Shown: positions 35,551 through 46,304 of the stretch, piece by piece
Layout of the letters: the number at the start of each line of letters is the position of its first letter
Numbering within the stretch: position 1 is the stretch's first letter
NCBI GenBank assembly: GCA_023548195.1
Contig: JAJHZJ010000335.1
Span: forward strand, 4,902,967 to 4,966,966
Length of the DNA: 64,000 bases
DNA from: Bettongia penicillata ogilbyi
Taxonomy: Eukaryota > Chordata > Mammalia > Diprotodontia > Potoroidae
Reading direction: 5' to 3'
The notes under the pieces: generated by a model
The model's input: the letters and a program-made list of their open reading frames with translations, nothing else
Told to the model about the DNA's origin: nothing
The model's database searches: none
Program-made: the position numbers and the translations under genes

Positions 35551-35770
35551 TTCCCGCATAAAACCTGACGGAGCTGAGCCTGGGAGATGGCCCTGCCCCC
35601 ACCCTGCTCTGTTACTGAAGGCTTCTGCTTAAAGCCCCCAAGGGACCGGGATTTGGGAGGCGGGCCCCCCACCCCGCCCCCACCCGTTCCATTCCTGAAA
35701 GTCTCTGCATAAAGCCCCCGGGGGATCAGTCTCGGAGGCAGCCCTGGCCCCACCCCATCACCTGAACTAA
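35551..35770 (+). repeat. 5' UTR tandem monomers, about 2.8 units
   Basis: Three consecutive related segments start at 35551, 35622 and 35702 (71 and 80 bases, then a partial one). Each opens with a (T)CTCTGCATAAAGCCCC-like block and is followed by a GAG..TGGGAGG..GCCCTG..CCCCACCC-like block. The HAL1 at 45.9 kb has two such units. The GC-rich repeats lie about 120-340 bases upstream of ORF1 and could act like promoter monomers. Confidence 0.75.
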
Positions 35771-35892
35771 AGCTCACTGATTGACAGCCAGCAGGAGGAA
35801 AGCCCATTTAAATCTCAGAGGCCAAGCACTAGCTGGGCGGATCCAGGCGGGGGTGGAAAGGAATCTCAGAAGTCAAGTAACTGGCTGGGAAA

Positions 35893-36996
35893 ATGCCTAG
35901 AAAAGGGAAGAAAAATAAGACTTTAGAGAGTTTTTTCCAACAAATGCAAATGATCCCGACCTTCGGATCTGACGAAGATGAGGACGTATTCCTGCCATCA
36001 GGGAAAGACGTGGAGGGCGGGGCCTCAGTACCCCAGACACCCCAGGGGGGTGGGGGGTGGGCTCAGGCCCTGGAAGAGCTCAAAAAGGATTTTGAAAAGC
36101 AAGTTAGACAGGTGGAGGAAAAACTGGGAAGAGAAATGTCAGAGATGCAACAAAAGTATGAAAAACAGGTCAATACCTTGGTAAAGGAGACCCAAAAAAA
36201 TGCTGAGGAAATTAACACATTGAAAAATAGGCTCACCCAATTGGCAAAGGAGGTTCAAAAAGCCAATGAGGAGAAGAATGCTTTCAAAAGCAGAATGAGC
36301 CAAATGGAAAAAGAGGCTCAAAAGCTCACTGAATTTAATAGCTCTCTCAAAATTAGAATGGAACAGATGGAGTCTAATGACTTTATGAGAAACCAAGAAA
36401 TCACCAAACAAAACCAAAAGAACGAAAAAATGGAAGAGAATGTGAAATATCTCATGGGAAAAACAACTGACTTGGAAAATAGATCCAGGAGAGACAATTT
36501 AAAAATTATGGGACTACCCGAAAGTCATGATCAAAAAAAGAGCGTAGACATCATCTTCCATGAAATTATCAAGGAAAACTGCCCTGACATTCTAGAACCA
36601 GAGGACAAAATAAGTATTGAAAGAATCCATCGATCACCACCTGAAAGAGATCCAAAAAGAGAAACTCCTGGGAACATTGTGGCCAAATTCCAGAACTCCC
36701 AGCTCAAGGAAAAAATCTTACAAGCAGCTAGAAAGAAACAATTCCAGTACTGTGGAAATACAATCAGGATAACCCAAGATCTAGCAGCTTCTACATTAAG
36801 GGATCGAAGGGCGTGGAATAGGATATTCCAGAAGGCAAAGGAACTAGGACTCAAACCAAGAATCACCTACCCAGCTAAACTGAGTATAATACTTCAAGGG
36901 AAAATATGGTCTTTCAATGAAACAGAGGACTTTCAATCATTCTTGATGAAAAAACCAGAGCTGAAAAGAAAATTTGACTTTCAAACACAAGAATGA
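35893..36996 (+). CDS. HAL1 ORF1 protein, intact (L1 ORF1p-like)
   Basis: 367 residues from ATG 35893 to TGA, uninterrupted. It belongs to the L1 ORF1p family: a trimeric single-strand RNA-binding chaperone that coats element RNA in cytoplasmic particles. Layout: basic N-terminus (MPRKGKKNK), acidic stretch 26-31, heptad-rich coiled coil about 58-195, RRM about 198-290 (DNLKIMGLPE at 201-210; NIVAKFQ at 261-267), C-terminal domain about 291-350 (IRITQDLAASTLRDRRAW at 291-308; ITYPAKL at 324-330). The start aligns with the younger relative at 46576. Whether it is transcribed cannot be seen. The frames on the other strand (36139-36866) are shadows. Confidence 0.93.
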   Translation: MPRKGKKNKTLESFFQQMQMIPTFGSDEDEDVFLPSGKDVEGGASVPQTPQGGGGWAQALEELKKDFEKQVRQVEEKLGREMSEMQQKYEKQVNTLVKETQKNAEEINTLKNRLTQLAKEVQKANEEKNAFKSRMSQMEKEAQKLTEFNSSLKIRMEQMESNDFMRNQEITKQNQKNEKMEENVKYLMGKTTDLENRSRRDNLKIMGLPESHDQKKSVDIIFHEIIKENCPDILEPEDKISIERIHRSPPERDPKRETPGNIVAKFQNSQLKEKILQAARKKQFQYCGNTIRITQDLAASTLRDRRAWNRIFQKAKELGLKPRITYPAKLSIILQGKIWSFNETEDFQSFLMKKPELKRKFDFQTQE

Positions 36997-37132
36997 GAAG
37001 AAGCATGAAAAAGTAAACAGCAAAGAGAAGTCTTAAGGGACTTACCATGAGTGAATTGTTTACATTCCTACATGGAAAGACAATATTTGTAACTCTTAAA
37101 ACTTTTCAGTATCTGGGTAGTTGGTGGGACCA

Positions 37133-37190
37133 CACATACACATGTACACGCATGCACACACATACACACATGCACACACATACAGAGATA
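37133..37190. repeat. CA-rich microsatellite in HAL1 3' UTR
   Basis: Interrupted CA/CATG dinucleotide run, at the same 3' UTR position as in the HAL1s at 26.04 and 47.81 kb. Confidence 0.85.
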
Positions 37191-37499
37191 GAGAGCACAG
37201 ATTGAACTGAATAGGATGGGACCATACCTTAAAAGAAACTAGGGTAAATGGTGAGAGAGAAATGTAGGGGGAGGGAAAGGGAAGGGGGTAACTATATGTC
37301 ATTTAAGAGGCAGGTAGGAGTTTTTCTTAGTGGAGGGAAAAAGAGGAGAGCTGAGAAAAAAAAAAACAACAAGAAGTTTACCCTCATCACATGTGACTAA
37401 ACGAAGGAGTGAAATGCACACTCATTGTGGTATGAAAACCTATCTTACAGTATAAGAAAGTGGGGGAGAAGGAGATATTGCAAGGGGGGGATGATGGAA

Positions 37500-37520
37500 G
37501 GGAGGGCAAAGGGAGGAGGG
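37500..37520 (+). other. Potential G-quadruplex in HAL1 3' UTR
   Basis: GGG-A-GGG-CAAA-GGG-AGGA-GGG fits four G-runs with short loops. The equivalent site at 48197-48217 also has four runs; the one at 26408 has lost a run. L1 3' UTRs in other mammals carry similar G-rich tracts. Confidence 0.6.
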
Positions 37521-38051
37521 AGCAATTTGAAGTCAACACTTGGGGAGGGACAGGATCAAAAGACAGAAGAGAAACAATGAGGGGCAGGTTAGGAGGGATG
37601 GTAATCCAGTTAGTCTTACACAACACGACTATCAGGGAGGTTATTGGCAAAACTACACAGATATGGCCTATATTGAATTGCCTGCTGTCCCAAAGGGAAT
37701 GGGTGGGGAGGGAGAGATGAGGAGAACTTGGAACTCAAAGTTTTAGGAACAACTGTTTAGTATTGTTGTTGCAACTAGGAAAGAAGACATACAGTTAAGG
37801 AGGAATAGAAAGTCATCTGGCCCTACAGGAGAAAAAGAGAAGATGGAGACGAGAAGGGAGAGATGACAGAAGAGAGGGCAGATTGGAAATAGGGAAAATT
37901 AGATTGCTTGGGGTATTGGGGTGGGGGGAAGGGATAAAAGGGGAGAAAATTTGGAACCCAAAAATTTGTGAAAATGAATGTAAAAAATTTAAATAAATAA
38001 ATAAATTAAAAAAAGATAAAAGAAAAAAAGAAAAAAAAAAAAAGAAAAAAA

Positions 38052-38067
38052 AAGAAAGTGTCCATGA
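38052..38067 (+). repeat. Target-site duplication, right copy
   Basis: aagaaagtgtccatga, identical to 35019-35034, directly after the A-rich tail. Confidence 0.95.
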
Positions 38068-38269
38068 CATCCAGGCAAGAATCTTCAGCATAAGCTACTA
38101 GCTCTGGCTTCTTTATTTTCTTAGTGCTAAGCTATATATTTTTTGCTTTTGCCCACCTCTGACCAAAATCACAAAGCATCAAAGATGTTGATTTGGCAAG
38201 GGCAAATCCCACATGTAAAAAGTATTTTTAAACTTTAAAATAAGCAGTGGCCAAAGTGTCGTCTCAATA

Positions 38270-38500
38270 ATTGTATCTAAGCAGAGTTTAGTGTCATTCT
38301 GAGCCCTTCTTTGTGCATGTTGTACGTCCCCCTCACACCTAGAATATGTTCCATTAGTATGTCTATACTTATATGGATACACATTGTCTCTCCTGATATC
38401 CCATAAGCAACCTGAGGCTAGGAGTGGTTACGTTTCTGTCTACATCCGATGGCAACACAGTGTTTGACACCTAGTTTGGCACTTAGTGCTTGAATGTTTG
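38270..38500 (+). repeat. L2 LINE 3' end
   Basis: 'gagcccttctttgtgcatgt', 'cataagcaacctgaggctag', 'cacagtgtttgacacctagt', 'ttggcacttagtgcttgaat' match the L2 3' UTR in order, diverged. Confidence 0.55.
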
Positions 38501-38559
38501 GTCCCATGATTGAGCAGAGGAGAGGGATCCCCCAAGAAACAACAAACAGCGACTTATTC

Positions 38560-39530
38560 AGTCCTCATTTATCACGCACCTACTGGGCTAAGTGCTGCAC
38601 CCTCACAGATTTGAAAATCTTGTGTGGAGATCTGCTAGAGATGGGAAATGAACATGATACCCAACCGCAGAGAACTTCCACCCAACTTAGAAAGAACAGC
38701 AGATCACAAGGTCTGATGCTACCAGCGTCTTTCATTGGCCCCACTTCTGAACTCTTAAGAAGCTTTACTCTGGCAGCAGATAGGGACAGGTTTGTAACTA
38801 GTATTCCTGGGGTTACGGAAATATGACAAGTTGGTGGCTTAGACTATGTAGAAAAGACACACTGACCACTGTACAGATGAGACTGAATCGGAAACCTGGG
38901 TTGAACAGTTTCTGCCAACAGCCTGCTTCCTTTATCTGGTCTCCACAGGCAGCTTTATGCTGGAGATTTACTTTCCTTGGGCCTTCTCCTACAAATAAGT
39001 TCATTTCTTTCTGAGAGCTAACACCTTTATTTCAGGTGTTCCTGGCAAAGGTCACATCCAGGAAAACATTGATAGCATATCTTCTACAGAGTAGCATGGG
39101 ATCAACAGGCGGAGGTGAGAACTTATTAAGCTGGCGACTCTTTTTTTCAGGGCCCTGGCACTCCGTAAGTGTCAACAGATTCTGGCTCAGAGTTCAGAAC
39201 TAACATATTTGGGATTGAAAGATGTTTGGAAAGCTTGTCAAAAGAGTAAAATGTAAAAACATTCTGACTGTGGAGGTCTGGCTCACCTAGCTATGAAGGC
39301 TGCATCTGGTCCCAAGGAATTCCTGGGCTGTCTGATTAAGAAGTATCACAATAAATATCGAGCATATAATTCAGGACAGCTGACAGCATAGGGAAAATGG
39401 AGTAAATCCCTCTCAGCAGCTGGATGGATCACTGGCAGCGATCTTCTGTCTGGCTGGGGCTAGTACATTAAAGATAAAGGAACTCCCATCTGCTCGAAGG
39501 CCAGAAGCTATGTGGGTCATTTATGGCACA
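38560..39530. other. No recognised feature
   Basis: A short piece at 38560-38610 ('atcacgcacctactgggcta') may be a minus-strand L2 or MIR end. Nothing else identified. Confidence 0.35.
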
Positions 39531-39539
39531 ATGGTGAGC

Positions 39540-39690
39540 ACTTAAGGAGCACCCTTGGAGGGAAGTGCTATTATCCTTCCCATTTTACAGATGAAGAAAC
39601 TGAGGCAGACAGAGGTTAAGTAACTTGTCCTTAGGATGTGTCTAAGGTCAGGCCTAGGCCAGGCACATCAGTTCTAGCCCAAGCTGTGCC
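39540..39690 (-). repeat. MIR-type SINE
   Basis: Reverse-complement MIR: 'tattatccttcccattttac', 'agatgaagaaactgaggcag', 'gttaagtaacttgtccttag'. Confidence 0.72.
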
Positions 39691-39865
39691 ATGAATTTAT
39701 AAGGTCAGCTTTGGCAAATCCCTTAGAGAAGTTCGTCTTTAATTTCTTTATCTGTAAAATGGGTAATACTGCCTCACTTCACACAGCAGCTCAAAGAATC
39801 AAAGAAGATCATATACAGGGAAGTTTTCCTTTTGAAAGTCCCATATTATGGAGAGGGGTAATGGG
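39691..39865 (+). repeat. MIR-type SINE
   Basis: Plus-orientation MIR next to the minus one: 'aaggtcagctttggcaaatc', 'ctttatctgtaaaatgggta', 'cagctcaaagaatcaaagaa', 'gatcatatacagggaag'. The two form a head-to-head SINE pair. Confidence 0.62.
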
Positions 39866-39894
39866 AGAGAGTTGGGCGCAATGGGGCAAGGTCT

Positions 39895-40025
39895 AGCTTT
39901 GGAGCCTGAGGACTGAGGTTAAAGACCTACACTTCTCTACATCCAGGCTTACAACTGTGGGGGCTGAACCAAAGGAGGGAGGCCCCGGGGGCCTTTCCAA
40001 CTCTAAATCTATGATCCTATTTCTA
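39895..40025 (+). repeat. MIR-type SINE 3' part
   Basis: Ends with 'ggcctttccaactctaaatc' and 'tatgatcctatttc', a MIR-family 3' end. The body is poorly preserved. Confidence 0.5.
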
Positions 40026-40364
40026 CAGTGTTGGGGGGGCTGGGGTCTTTTATTTTTACTTATTTATTTAAAGCTGGAGAACTTTGTGGTTCACATGTAG
40101 TAGATGCTCCATAACAAATACATGGGAACGAATGACGTGGAAGAAGAAATTGACCAGAGCGCACAGGACTGACCTTGTTCTAGGGTCTTGTGCTGAAACG
40201 TCTGGCTCTGTTTCTGACAAGGAACCACTAGGGAAGATGGTTTCACAACTTCCCTCTAATGAATTTCCAGTGAAGGACCTTTCCTGATATCAGCTCCCAA
40301 GCCATCATCATGTGTGCATGTACTCCTGCTTTCCCTGCTCTAAAGTGCATTTACGCCTGTTTTA

Positions 40365-40480
40365 TCCCAGCATCTCAAGGTGCTTTACAAATCCTGATTT
40401 TAGTCTCTTCATACCACCTCTATGAGGTAGACATTAATCCTATTCCACTGTGACGGAATCATGAAATTCATCAGTTAGTG
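40365..40480 (-). repeat. MIR-type SINE, 3' half
   Basis: 'cagcatctcaaggtgcttta', 'caaatcctgattttagtctc', 'ctctatgaggtagacattaa', 'tcctattccac' resemble reverse-complement MIR3. Confidence 0.5.
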
Positions 40481-40484
40481 AATT

Positions 40485-41735
40485 AACCCACAAGGGAATT
40501 TGGTGGCTTGATCTAGGAAAGAATTTTAGGGACACTCTCTATCACCACATCTCAAAAGAAATAGGAAGTAGTCAATGAAGCTCCATAAATGTGCTGTTTG
40601 TAGCTATATCAAAGTGCCTTTCTGCTTCAGATCTCTATAAACAAGTTTGAGAAGACTTACCTCCGTTCTTGCCCACAGTCCGGAAGCATCTCCAGAAAGC
40701 CCGTAAGAAGGATGCCCTGTTATGGGGGGTGGCCTGGATGAAGCTAAACTCTCGGAAGAGAATATGTGTCCCCTGACACACGCTGTTAAAGCTGCAAAGA
40801 TAAAAATCAAGAGGTCACTGTTTGATGGCTCTTCCAGAAGGCAGGAACCTGAATGGAAAACAGAGGCCATTCAGAAAAGTTGCCAAGGAGCGGGAGAAGT
40901 AGCCCACCTGCCTCACATTTCTAAGATGCAGCCCTGCTTGGGTCCCCTGGCTCACCAGAGGGAAATCTATGTACATAAGCATGTCCCTCTCACAAACTCT
41001 GGAATTCAGCTGGTCTTAGCCCCCCACCTCCACCTCAGGAAGTTCTAACCAGTCACTAGAGAGTTTTATAGACAGAGAAAATGATCTATCCTTAATTGGA
41101 TGATACTGGAAGTTGTCTATTTTTGGAGAATACCCCTCTCTCTACCTCATCCGGATTAACATTTCCTTAAAGGTATTCTCTCTGGGTTCCTCCCCAACGT
41201 ATAGTAGCTGCCACAAGAAAAACATGGTTATTCACAGGTGACGTCTATAGATCTGTCCATTTCAGTTTGTAGTGTAGAGCAACAGGGGATCTGTCATATA
41301 CCCTGAAAACAAGCCCCTCTCTAAAGAAGAGACAAATGATTCCATGAGGAGACTGGTGGAGAGAAATGAAGATCCATGGTAAAGGAAGGGGTAAAAAGTG
41401 GCCCCTAAAATGAGAGGATGAGGCAAAGCCCAAAGGCTCAAGTGAGTCAGTGCTTAAGTGGGGCCCCAGGAAGGGAGGAAAATATGCTGTAGTCTTTAGG
41501 TTCTCTTGCCAAAGTAGGGGAAAAGGCTGGAAAGCACTGGAGCTATCTCAAAAATGGAAATTCCACTAGAAAGCAGGCAATAATAACCCAGCAATGGACA
41601 CAATCATTCAACAAGCTCCAGGCTCCAGAAAATTCTTAAACCCACTGGCAAAGTCCAGATGGAAGACATGTTTATCTTTAGAAACATACAGATAATAGGC
41701 TGAAGCTAGTCACCAATGGAGCAATGGACAATGCT
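40485..41735. other. No recognised feature
   Basis: No repeat family or gene recognised in about 1.25 kb. The frames at 40604-41048 on both strands lack motifs. Confidence 0.4.
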
Positions 41736-41737
41736 CC

Positions 41738-41918
41738 TTGGGTCAGGGATTTAGAGCTGGAAGGAGGTTTAGTTCAGACCCCTTGTTTTTCTGATCAGGA
41801 AACTGAGGCCCAGAGAAAGGAAGTAACTTGGGAGCAGCAGCCACATAAAGAATTAGGAGTAATCAAAGCTGGTTTCTCTCCCTTCAAACCCACTTCTTGT
41901 CCAACTACACCATAGCTG
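41738..41918 (-). repeat. MIR-type SINE
   Basis: Reverse-complement MIR: 'gagctggaaggaggtttagt', 'caggaaactgaggcccagag', 'gaagtaacttgggagcagc', 'ctggtttctctcccttcaaa'. Confidence 0.7.
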
Positions 41919-41919
41919 C

Positions 41920-42935
41920 CACCAGTCTGGGACATGAATTTCAAAAGTTAGCTCAGACCTGAGCTGGAGAACTGGAAGAGACTTTGCAGGACATCTCCTG
42001 TTCCCTTTGGACCAAACTACATGAAAGATGCCCATTCTTATGTTTGAAAGAGAAGACAAAGCCTGTCCTTCATGACAATAGGAACTGGGCCAGCATCATG
42101 TCAGTGTCTAGGTTCAGATTTGGAACACTCTTGTGAATGCATTGTGAGCTCCACAAACAGTCACAGCTATCTACACTGTGCTCAAAAGCAGCTGCAAAGT
42201 ATTCTTCTCCCATGGAAAACTGGCAGAGAGCTATAATTCTGTGACAACTGGAAGAAAACTAAAGGGTAAGAGGTGAAGGCCAAGAAGTAGGTTAGAAAAA
42301 GGATTTCAAAGTAAACAAAGAAAAAGAGCAAAGACTCAGTTCCATGCAGAGAGGATCAGTGCTATTGTCTTAAGAAAAGGAGAACGAACTTGGTATTCTG
42401 GAGACTGTTGTCACAGGCCCAGGCCCACTCTGGGATCCACCCTTCATCACCCACCTTCGAGAGCAGGTGGTATCTATAGCATCTTTTCGATATTAAGTTG
42501 GTTGGTGAGTTCCCATGCATACCCATGGGACCCTTTTAGACAATTCGCTATTTTCTTTTCTCATCGGGATTATTTCTCCTTATGTCTTCAGAATTAACAT
42601 TTCTGAAAATTTCTCATGCCTTCTGTACAATTTTCATGGAATCCTCCCTAGCCTTTGTAAGTAAAAATACTGGAGATGTAGAAAATAGCAAGCTTGCAAC
42701 TTTCTTGCATGGCTGTGCAACGTTGAATTGTAGATGAGCTTAAGTACAAGACAGACTTCTTAGTCAACTGAGATTCACATGTACACAGTCATATGATTTG
42801 TATTACATTCATCAGTCAATATTTATTCAACTACTATTATCCATATTATTCAGCTTGGTATAGATGTGCCACACACTTTGCAATCACCTAACACTGAAAT
42901 TTCCCAGCTTTTCAATAAACTCTTCTCCCTAAATA
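41920..42935. other. No recognised feature
   Basis: About 1 kb with no gene or repeat family I can support. Confidence 0.4.
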
Positions 42936-42939
42936 ACTG

Positions 42940-43085
42940 GTTAATAATAACATTAGCTCATGTTAAAACAGCTCATTGCATGCTTTTTTCCTCATAAATT
43001 GTTGTGAGGCAGGTTATGCTTATTTTGCAGATGACGAAACTGAGGTTCAGGGCATATAAATGACCTGTGCACCACGATCCAGCCA
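42940..43085 (-). repeat. MIR-type SINE, 3' half
   Basis: 'ataataacattagctcatgt', 'cctcataaattgttgtgagg', 'attttgcagatgacgaaact', 'gaggttcagggc': reverse-complement MIR 3' end and core. Confidence 0.65.
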
Positions 43086-43499
43086 AGGTGGCCACGTCCA
43101 GGGCATTCTACTGTCTCAGACAGACGCTGCGGGAAGCCACTGCCATCTTCATTGGCCCCAGTGGGCAGATTTTTCCAAATTCAAGTTTTGTAGCCACAGT
43201 CAAACTTTCCAAGTTCTCTTCATTCTTCAGGCTTTTGTCCTTCCTTTTCTATGGGTAAATTTACAGTCAGAATGCTGAATTACAGAGTAACATCATAGGA
43301 GAGAGACAACACATCTCCCAAGGGGCTTCCTGTTCACAAGAGTGTTACAGACATCAAAACTTGTGTTTCTTTGTGATTTATGTTTTAATTCATTACTTAA
43401 CATATTAATTTAAAAATTTAGCTTTAAAGGTGACAGTCTTTTCAAGTTAATTTTGAAAAGAAATTAAAATAAAAGCTCACTAATTCTTTGTTTTGTCAC

Positions 43500-45843
43500 A
43501 TTAGTCAGTAAATAAATATTTATCTACTGAAGGAGGCAACAAGGAGATAAATACATACAAACAAAGCCTACACAGGAAAAAGAGGAAATAATTAAAAGAG
43601 GAAAGGTGCCAGAATGAAGAGGGATTGGGAAAAGCTTCCTCTACTACATGGGATTTTAATTGGGCCTTGAAGGAAGCCAGGGGAGCCAGCAGACAGAGAG
43701 AAAGGCAGAGATTTCTAGATATGAAGAAGCCAAAGGGAAAGAAATAGAGTGTCTTGTGGGAGGCACAGAAAAGCACCCAGTGTCAGGGAGTAAGGTGGGA
43801 TAGTCTACTATAAAGGGCTTTGAACACCAAACAGGGAACTTTGCATTTGATCTTAGAGGTGACAGGGAGCCATTAGAGTTTACTGAGGAGGGAAGTGACA
43901 TGATCAGATCTGTGCTTTAGGAAAATCCCTTTGACAACTAAATGGAGGATGGGTTGGAGTGGAGAGAGACTAGAGGCAGGCAGACCTTACCAGGAGGCTA
44001 TTACAATAAACCAGGTGTGAGGTGACCGGGCCCTGCACTATAGAGTGGTGCTGGAATCAGAGGAGAGGAAGGGGTACGTTTGAGAACCGCCATAAAGGTG
44101 AAATTGGCAGGTCTTGGCAACAGCTTGGACATGAGGGGTTGAGAGATAGTGAGCAGTCCAGGATGACTCCTAAGTTGTGAGCCTGAGGGACTGGGAGGAT
44201 GCTGTTACCCTCAACAGTACCGGGAAGTCAGTGGGGGGCGGGCAGAGCTAGGGGAGTGGAGGGTGGTTTGGAGAAAAGATAATCAGTTTCATTTTGGACA
44301 TGTTGACTTTAAAATATCTACTGGACATCCAGTTTGAGAAAGACGATTAGAAATGTGAGATTGGAGGTAGATTTGAGAATTATTAGCATAGGGATGGTAA
44401 TTAAATCCATGTGACCTCTTGGAATCACCAAGTGAAGTAGTACTAAAGGAGAAAGGAAGAGAGCCCAGCACAGAACCCTGTGAGATACCTGAGACTGAGC
44501 AGGAGCAGTCTGATAAGCAGGAGGAAAACCAGGGGACAGACAGATCCTGAAAACCTAGAAAGAAGTGGGAATCAAGGGGGAGAAGGTGGTTGGCAATATC
44601 ACCGGGGACAGAGAGGTGGAGGCAATGAGGACCAAGAAAAGGCCAACCTTGATCTAGATAACTAGACAACATTGATCACTGGTAATTTTGCAGAGATGAT
44701 GAGACTGGAAGCCAAATTTTAAGAGGCTGAGAAATGAGAGAGAAGAAAGTCACCTACTGTAAACAGGGAGTGGAAGCAATCAGGGTTAGGTGACTGGTGC
44801 AGGTCACATTTGAACTCAGGTCCTCCTGGCTCCAGGATCAGTGCTCTATCCACTGCACCACCTAGCTGCCCCACTGACGATCTTTTCAAAGAATTTGGCC
44901 ACCAAGGGTAGAAGAGATAGGGGATGGTAGCTGGGATAGAAGTCATCATGAGAGGGTTTTTTGGAGGATGGGGGAGACATAGGCACTGAGAAAGGAGCCA
45001 GAAGAAAAACAGAGACTGAGGACAAGTGACATTGGGGATGACTGAAGGAGCAACTCGTTGGAAAAGACAGGATGGAATGAGATCAGCTGTGGAGGTGGCA
45101 GGTGGGCCTTGCTAAGGGGGAAGGCAGGGGTGAAGGAGGAGATGGGGAAGAAGGCATATGATATAAGGAACTGAGGAGAACTTGTGGCAAAGGGCTTCAA
45201 TTTTTTATGGAAAATAAAAGCTCAGGTTCTCAGCTGAGAAGAAGGGAAGGGGAGCCATGGGAAGTTTGAGGAAGGATGAAAGGGTTTGGAAGAGCTTCTG
45301 TGGAGAGTGAGATAGTAAGCAGACAAGGGAGGTATAGGAGGACTGCCTGGAAGTGGTCATGTACCATGAATCTGTAGTGAACCCTGTTAGAATGGCTGCA
45401 TGACTTTCTCCACCTACTTTTAGCAGTACATGGGTTACGAGAAAAGCAAGCAGATGGTGAGAGTGATCCAAGGCTAAGGCTTGGCAATGTACAATTGGTG
45501 ACATGGTAAGAAGGCCAGGGACTCAAGAGATAGGGTTGAACTAGTTCACCAAGATGTAAAGACAAGGAAGAGAAGAGAGAGTAGCTGGTGTAGGGAAGAC
45601 AGCAGAGGAGAGAATTGAGGGGTTAAAGGTTTGGTGGCCATAGTATAGATGAAAAGTATAATTTGGTAAGAAAAGGCAGAAGGAGAGGTGGGAGGGCAGT
45701 AGAATAGGGAATTCCTGGCCACGGAGGTGGTGCACTGGTGGATGACGACAGGATCCAAGGGATGACCATGTTTGTATGTGGCTGAGGTAAAGTAGAGGAG
45801 TAGGTCAAGGGAAGTGTGCAGGCTGAGGAGCTCAGTGGTTATG
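43500..45843 (-). mobile_element. L2-type LINE, ORF2 RT region to 3' end
   Basis: The minus strand encodes a decayed L2 ORF2. RT fingers/palm read VSGISQGSVLGSLPFSFST...RSHGFNYHPYANNSQIY in the frame 44672-44289, with YANN where active elements have YADD. The C-terminal part continues to about 43600 (plus-strand marks 'ggagccattagagtttactg', 'gcagaccttaccaggaggct', 'aataaaccaggtgtgaggtg'). The pre-RT portion lies at 44950-45840. Endonuclease end: KHGHPLDPVVIH near 45745-45785, like HGHTLDLVI. The element is split by a HAL1 at 45858-48710 and holds a SINE at about 44790-44875. Confidence 0.82.
44790..44876 (-). repeat. MIR-type SINE fragment inside L2
   Basis: Reverse complement of a CORE-SINE 5' end: 'gcaggtcacatttgaactca', 'ggtcctcctggctccaggat', 'ctctatccactgcaccacct', 'agctgcccc'. 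Intact relatives of the host L2 are continuous across this point. The weak ACTG(T/A)-like repeat at its edges may be the duplication. Confidence 0.7.
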
Positions 45844-45857
45844 ACTTTGGAGGGATA
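45844..45857 (+). repeat. Target-site duplication, left copy
   Basis: actttggagggata, identical to 48711-48724. Confidence 0.93.
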
Positions 45858-45868
45858 AGAGGGTGGAG

Positions 45869-45880
45869 TCAAGATGGTGG
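45869..45880. promoter_or_regulatory. YY1-type site at HAL1 5' end, diverged
   Basis: TCAAGATGGTGG, the counterpart of the site at 35045. The CAAGATGG core is kept; both CpG-adjacent positions changed. Confidence 0.5.
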
Positions 45881-46304
45881 AGTAGAAAGACTCACGTATG
45901 CTAGCTCCGAACCCACAGCCCATATATTTCCTGCAAGAAGAACTCCCCACGAATTCTGGATCACTGCAAGGCGTGCAGAAACACAGTGGAAAAGATTTCC
46001 GTTCCAGAGAGCCCTGGAGAGCCGTCCCCAGGATCCATCGCGCCCTGGAAAGTGGAGTCCACCCCTGAGCTGCCCTGGCCATGGCCCCAGAGAAGTAGAT
46101 CCAAGCAGGCTTCAGGGACAGAATCTCCGGCGGCCGGGAAGGTCCCTCCACCCACAGACGCTACAGGTCAGCGAGAGAGATGTCTGGGCTGGTCGAGAGG
46201 GGAGCGGGGTGTCTCCGTGGCTCGGGCCCCCTCGGGAGGAAGCAGCGGAGGCAGAGGCAGCAGCGGCGCCCCGGGACTCCCCGAGCAGCAGGCAGAAGCT
46301 CAGG

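Larger units (their letters stand above)
35035..38051 (+). mobile_element. Full-length HAL1 with intact ORF1
   Basis: About 3.0 kb: GGGGGCGGAGCCAAGATGGCGG start, GC-rich 5' UTR (35035-35892) with tandem monomers, intact ORF1 (35893-36996), and a roughly 1.05-kb 3' UTR with (CA)n, polypurine/G-rich stretches and an A-rich tail. No reverse transcriptase or endonuclease frame follows ORF1, the defining property of HAL1. Perfect duplication and an undamaged frame suggest a comparatively recent insertion. It would need an L1 ORF2 protein in trans to move. Confidence 0.95.

Noticed and set aside
35003..35807. Several GC-rich frames on both strands in the HAL1 5' UTR (also 45816-46508 and 24338-24688)
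   Set aside because: They lie in untranslated promoter sequence with CpG-rich composition, do not correspond between copies and have no domain.
36139..36866. Phe/Leu-rich minus-strand frames opposite HAL1 ORF1 (also 46678-47094, 27026-27268, 47235-47423, 25474-25662)
   Set aside because: They recur opposite every ORF1 copy as the complement of Lys/Glu-rich coding sequence; shadows.
35893..36996. Considering the ORF1 protein as part of a new host system
   Set aside because: The frame sits within a complete retroelement with duplications and an A-tail, and its domain order is that of L1 ORF1p.
36997..38051. Search for an ORF2 (endonuclease/RT) after the intact ORF1
   Set aside because: Only short frames without RT motifs; the region is HAL1 3' UTR with G-rich and CA repeats. 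The element is ORF1-only, not a damaged full L1.
43060..43278. Short frames with IFIGPSGQIFPNSSF-like peptide
   Set aside because: Two overlapping frames of similar length in a MIR-bordered region; no family recognised and probably chance.
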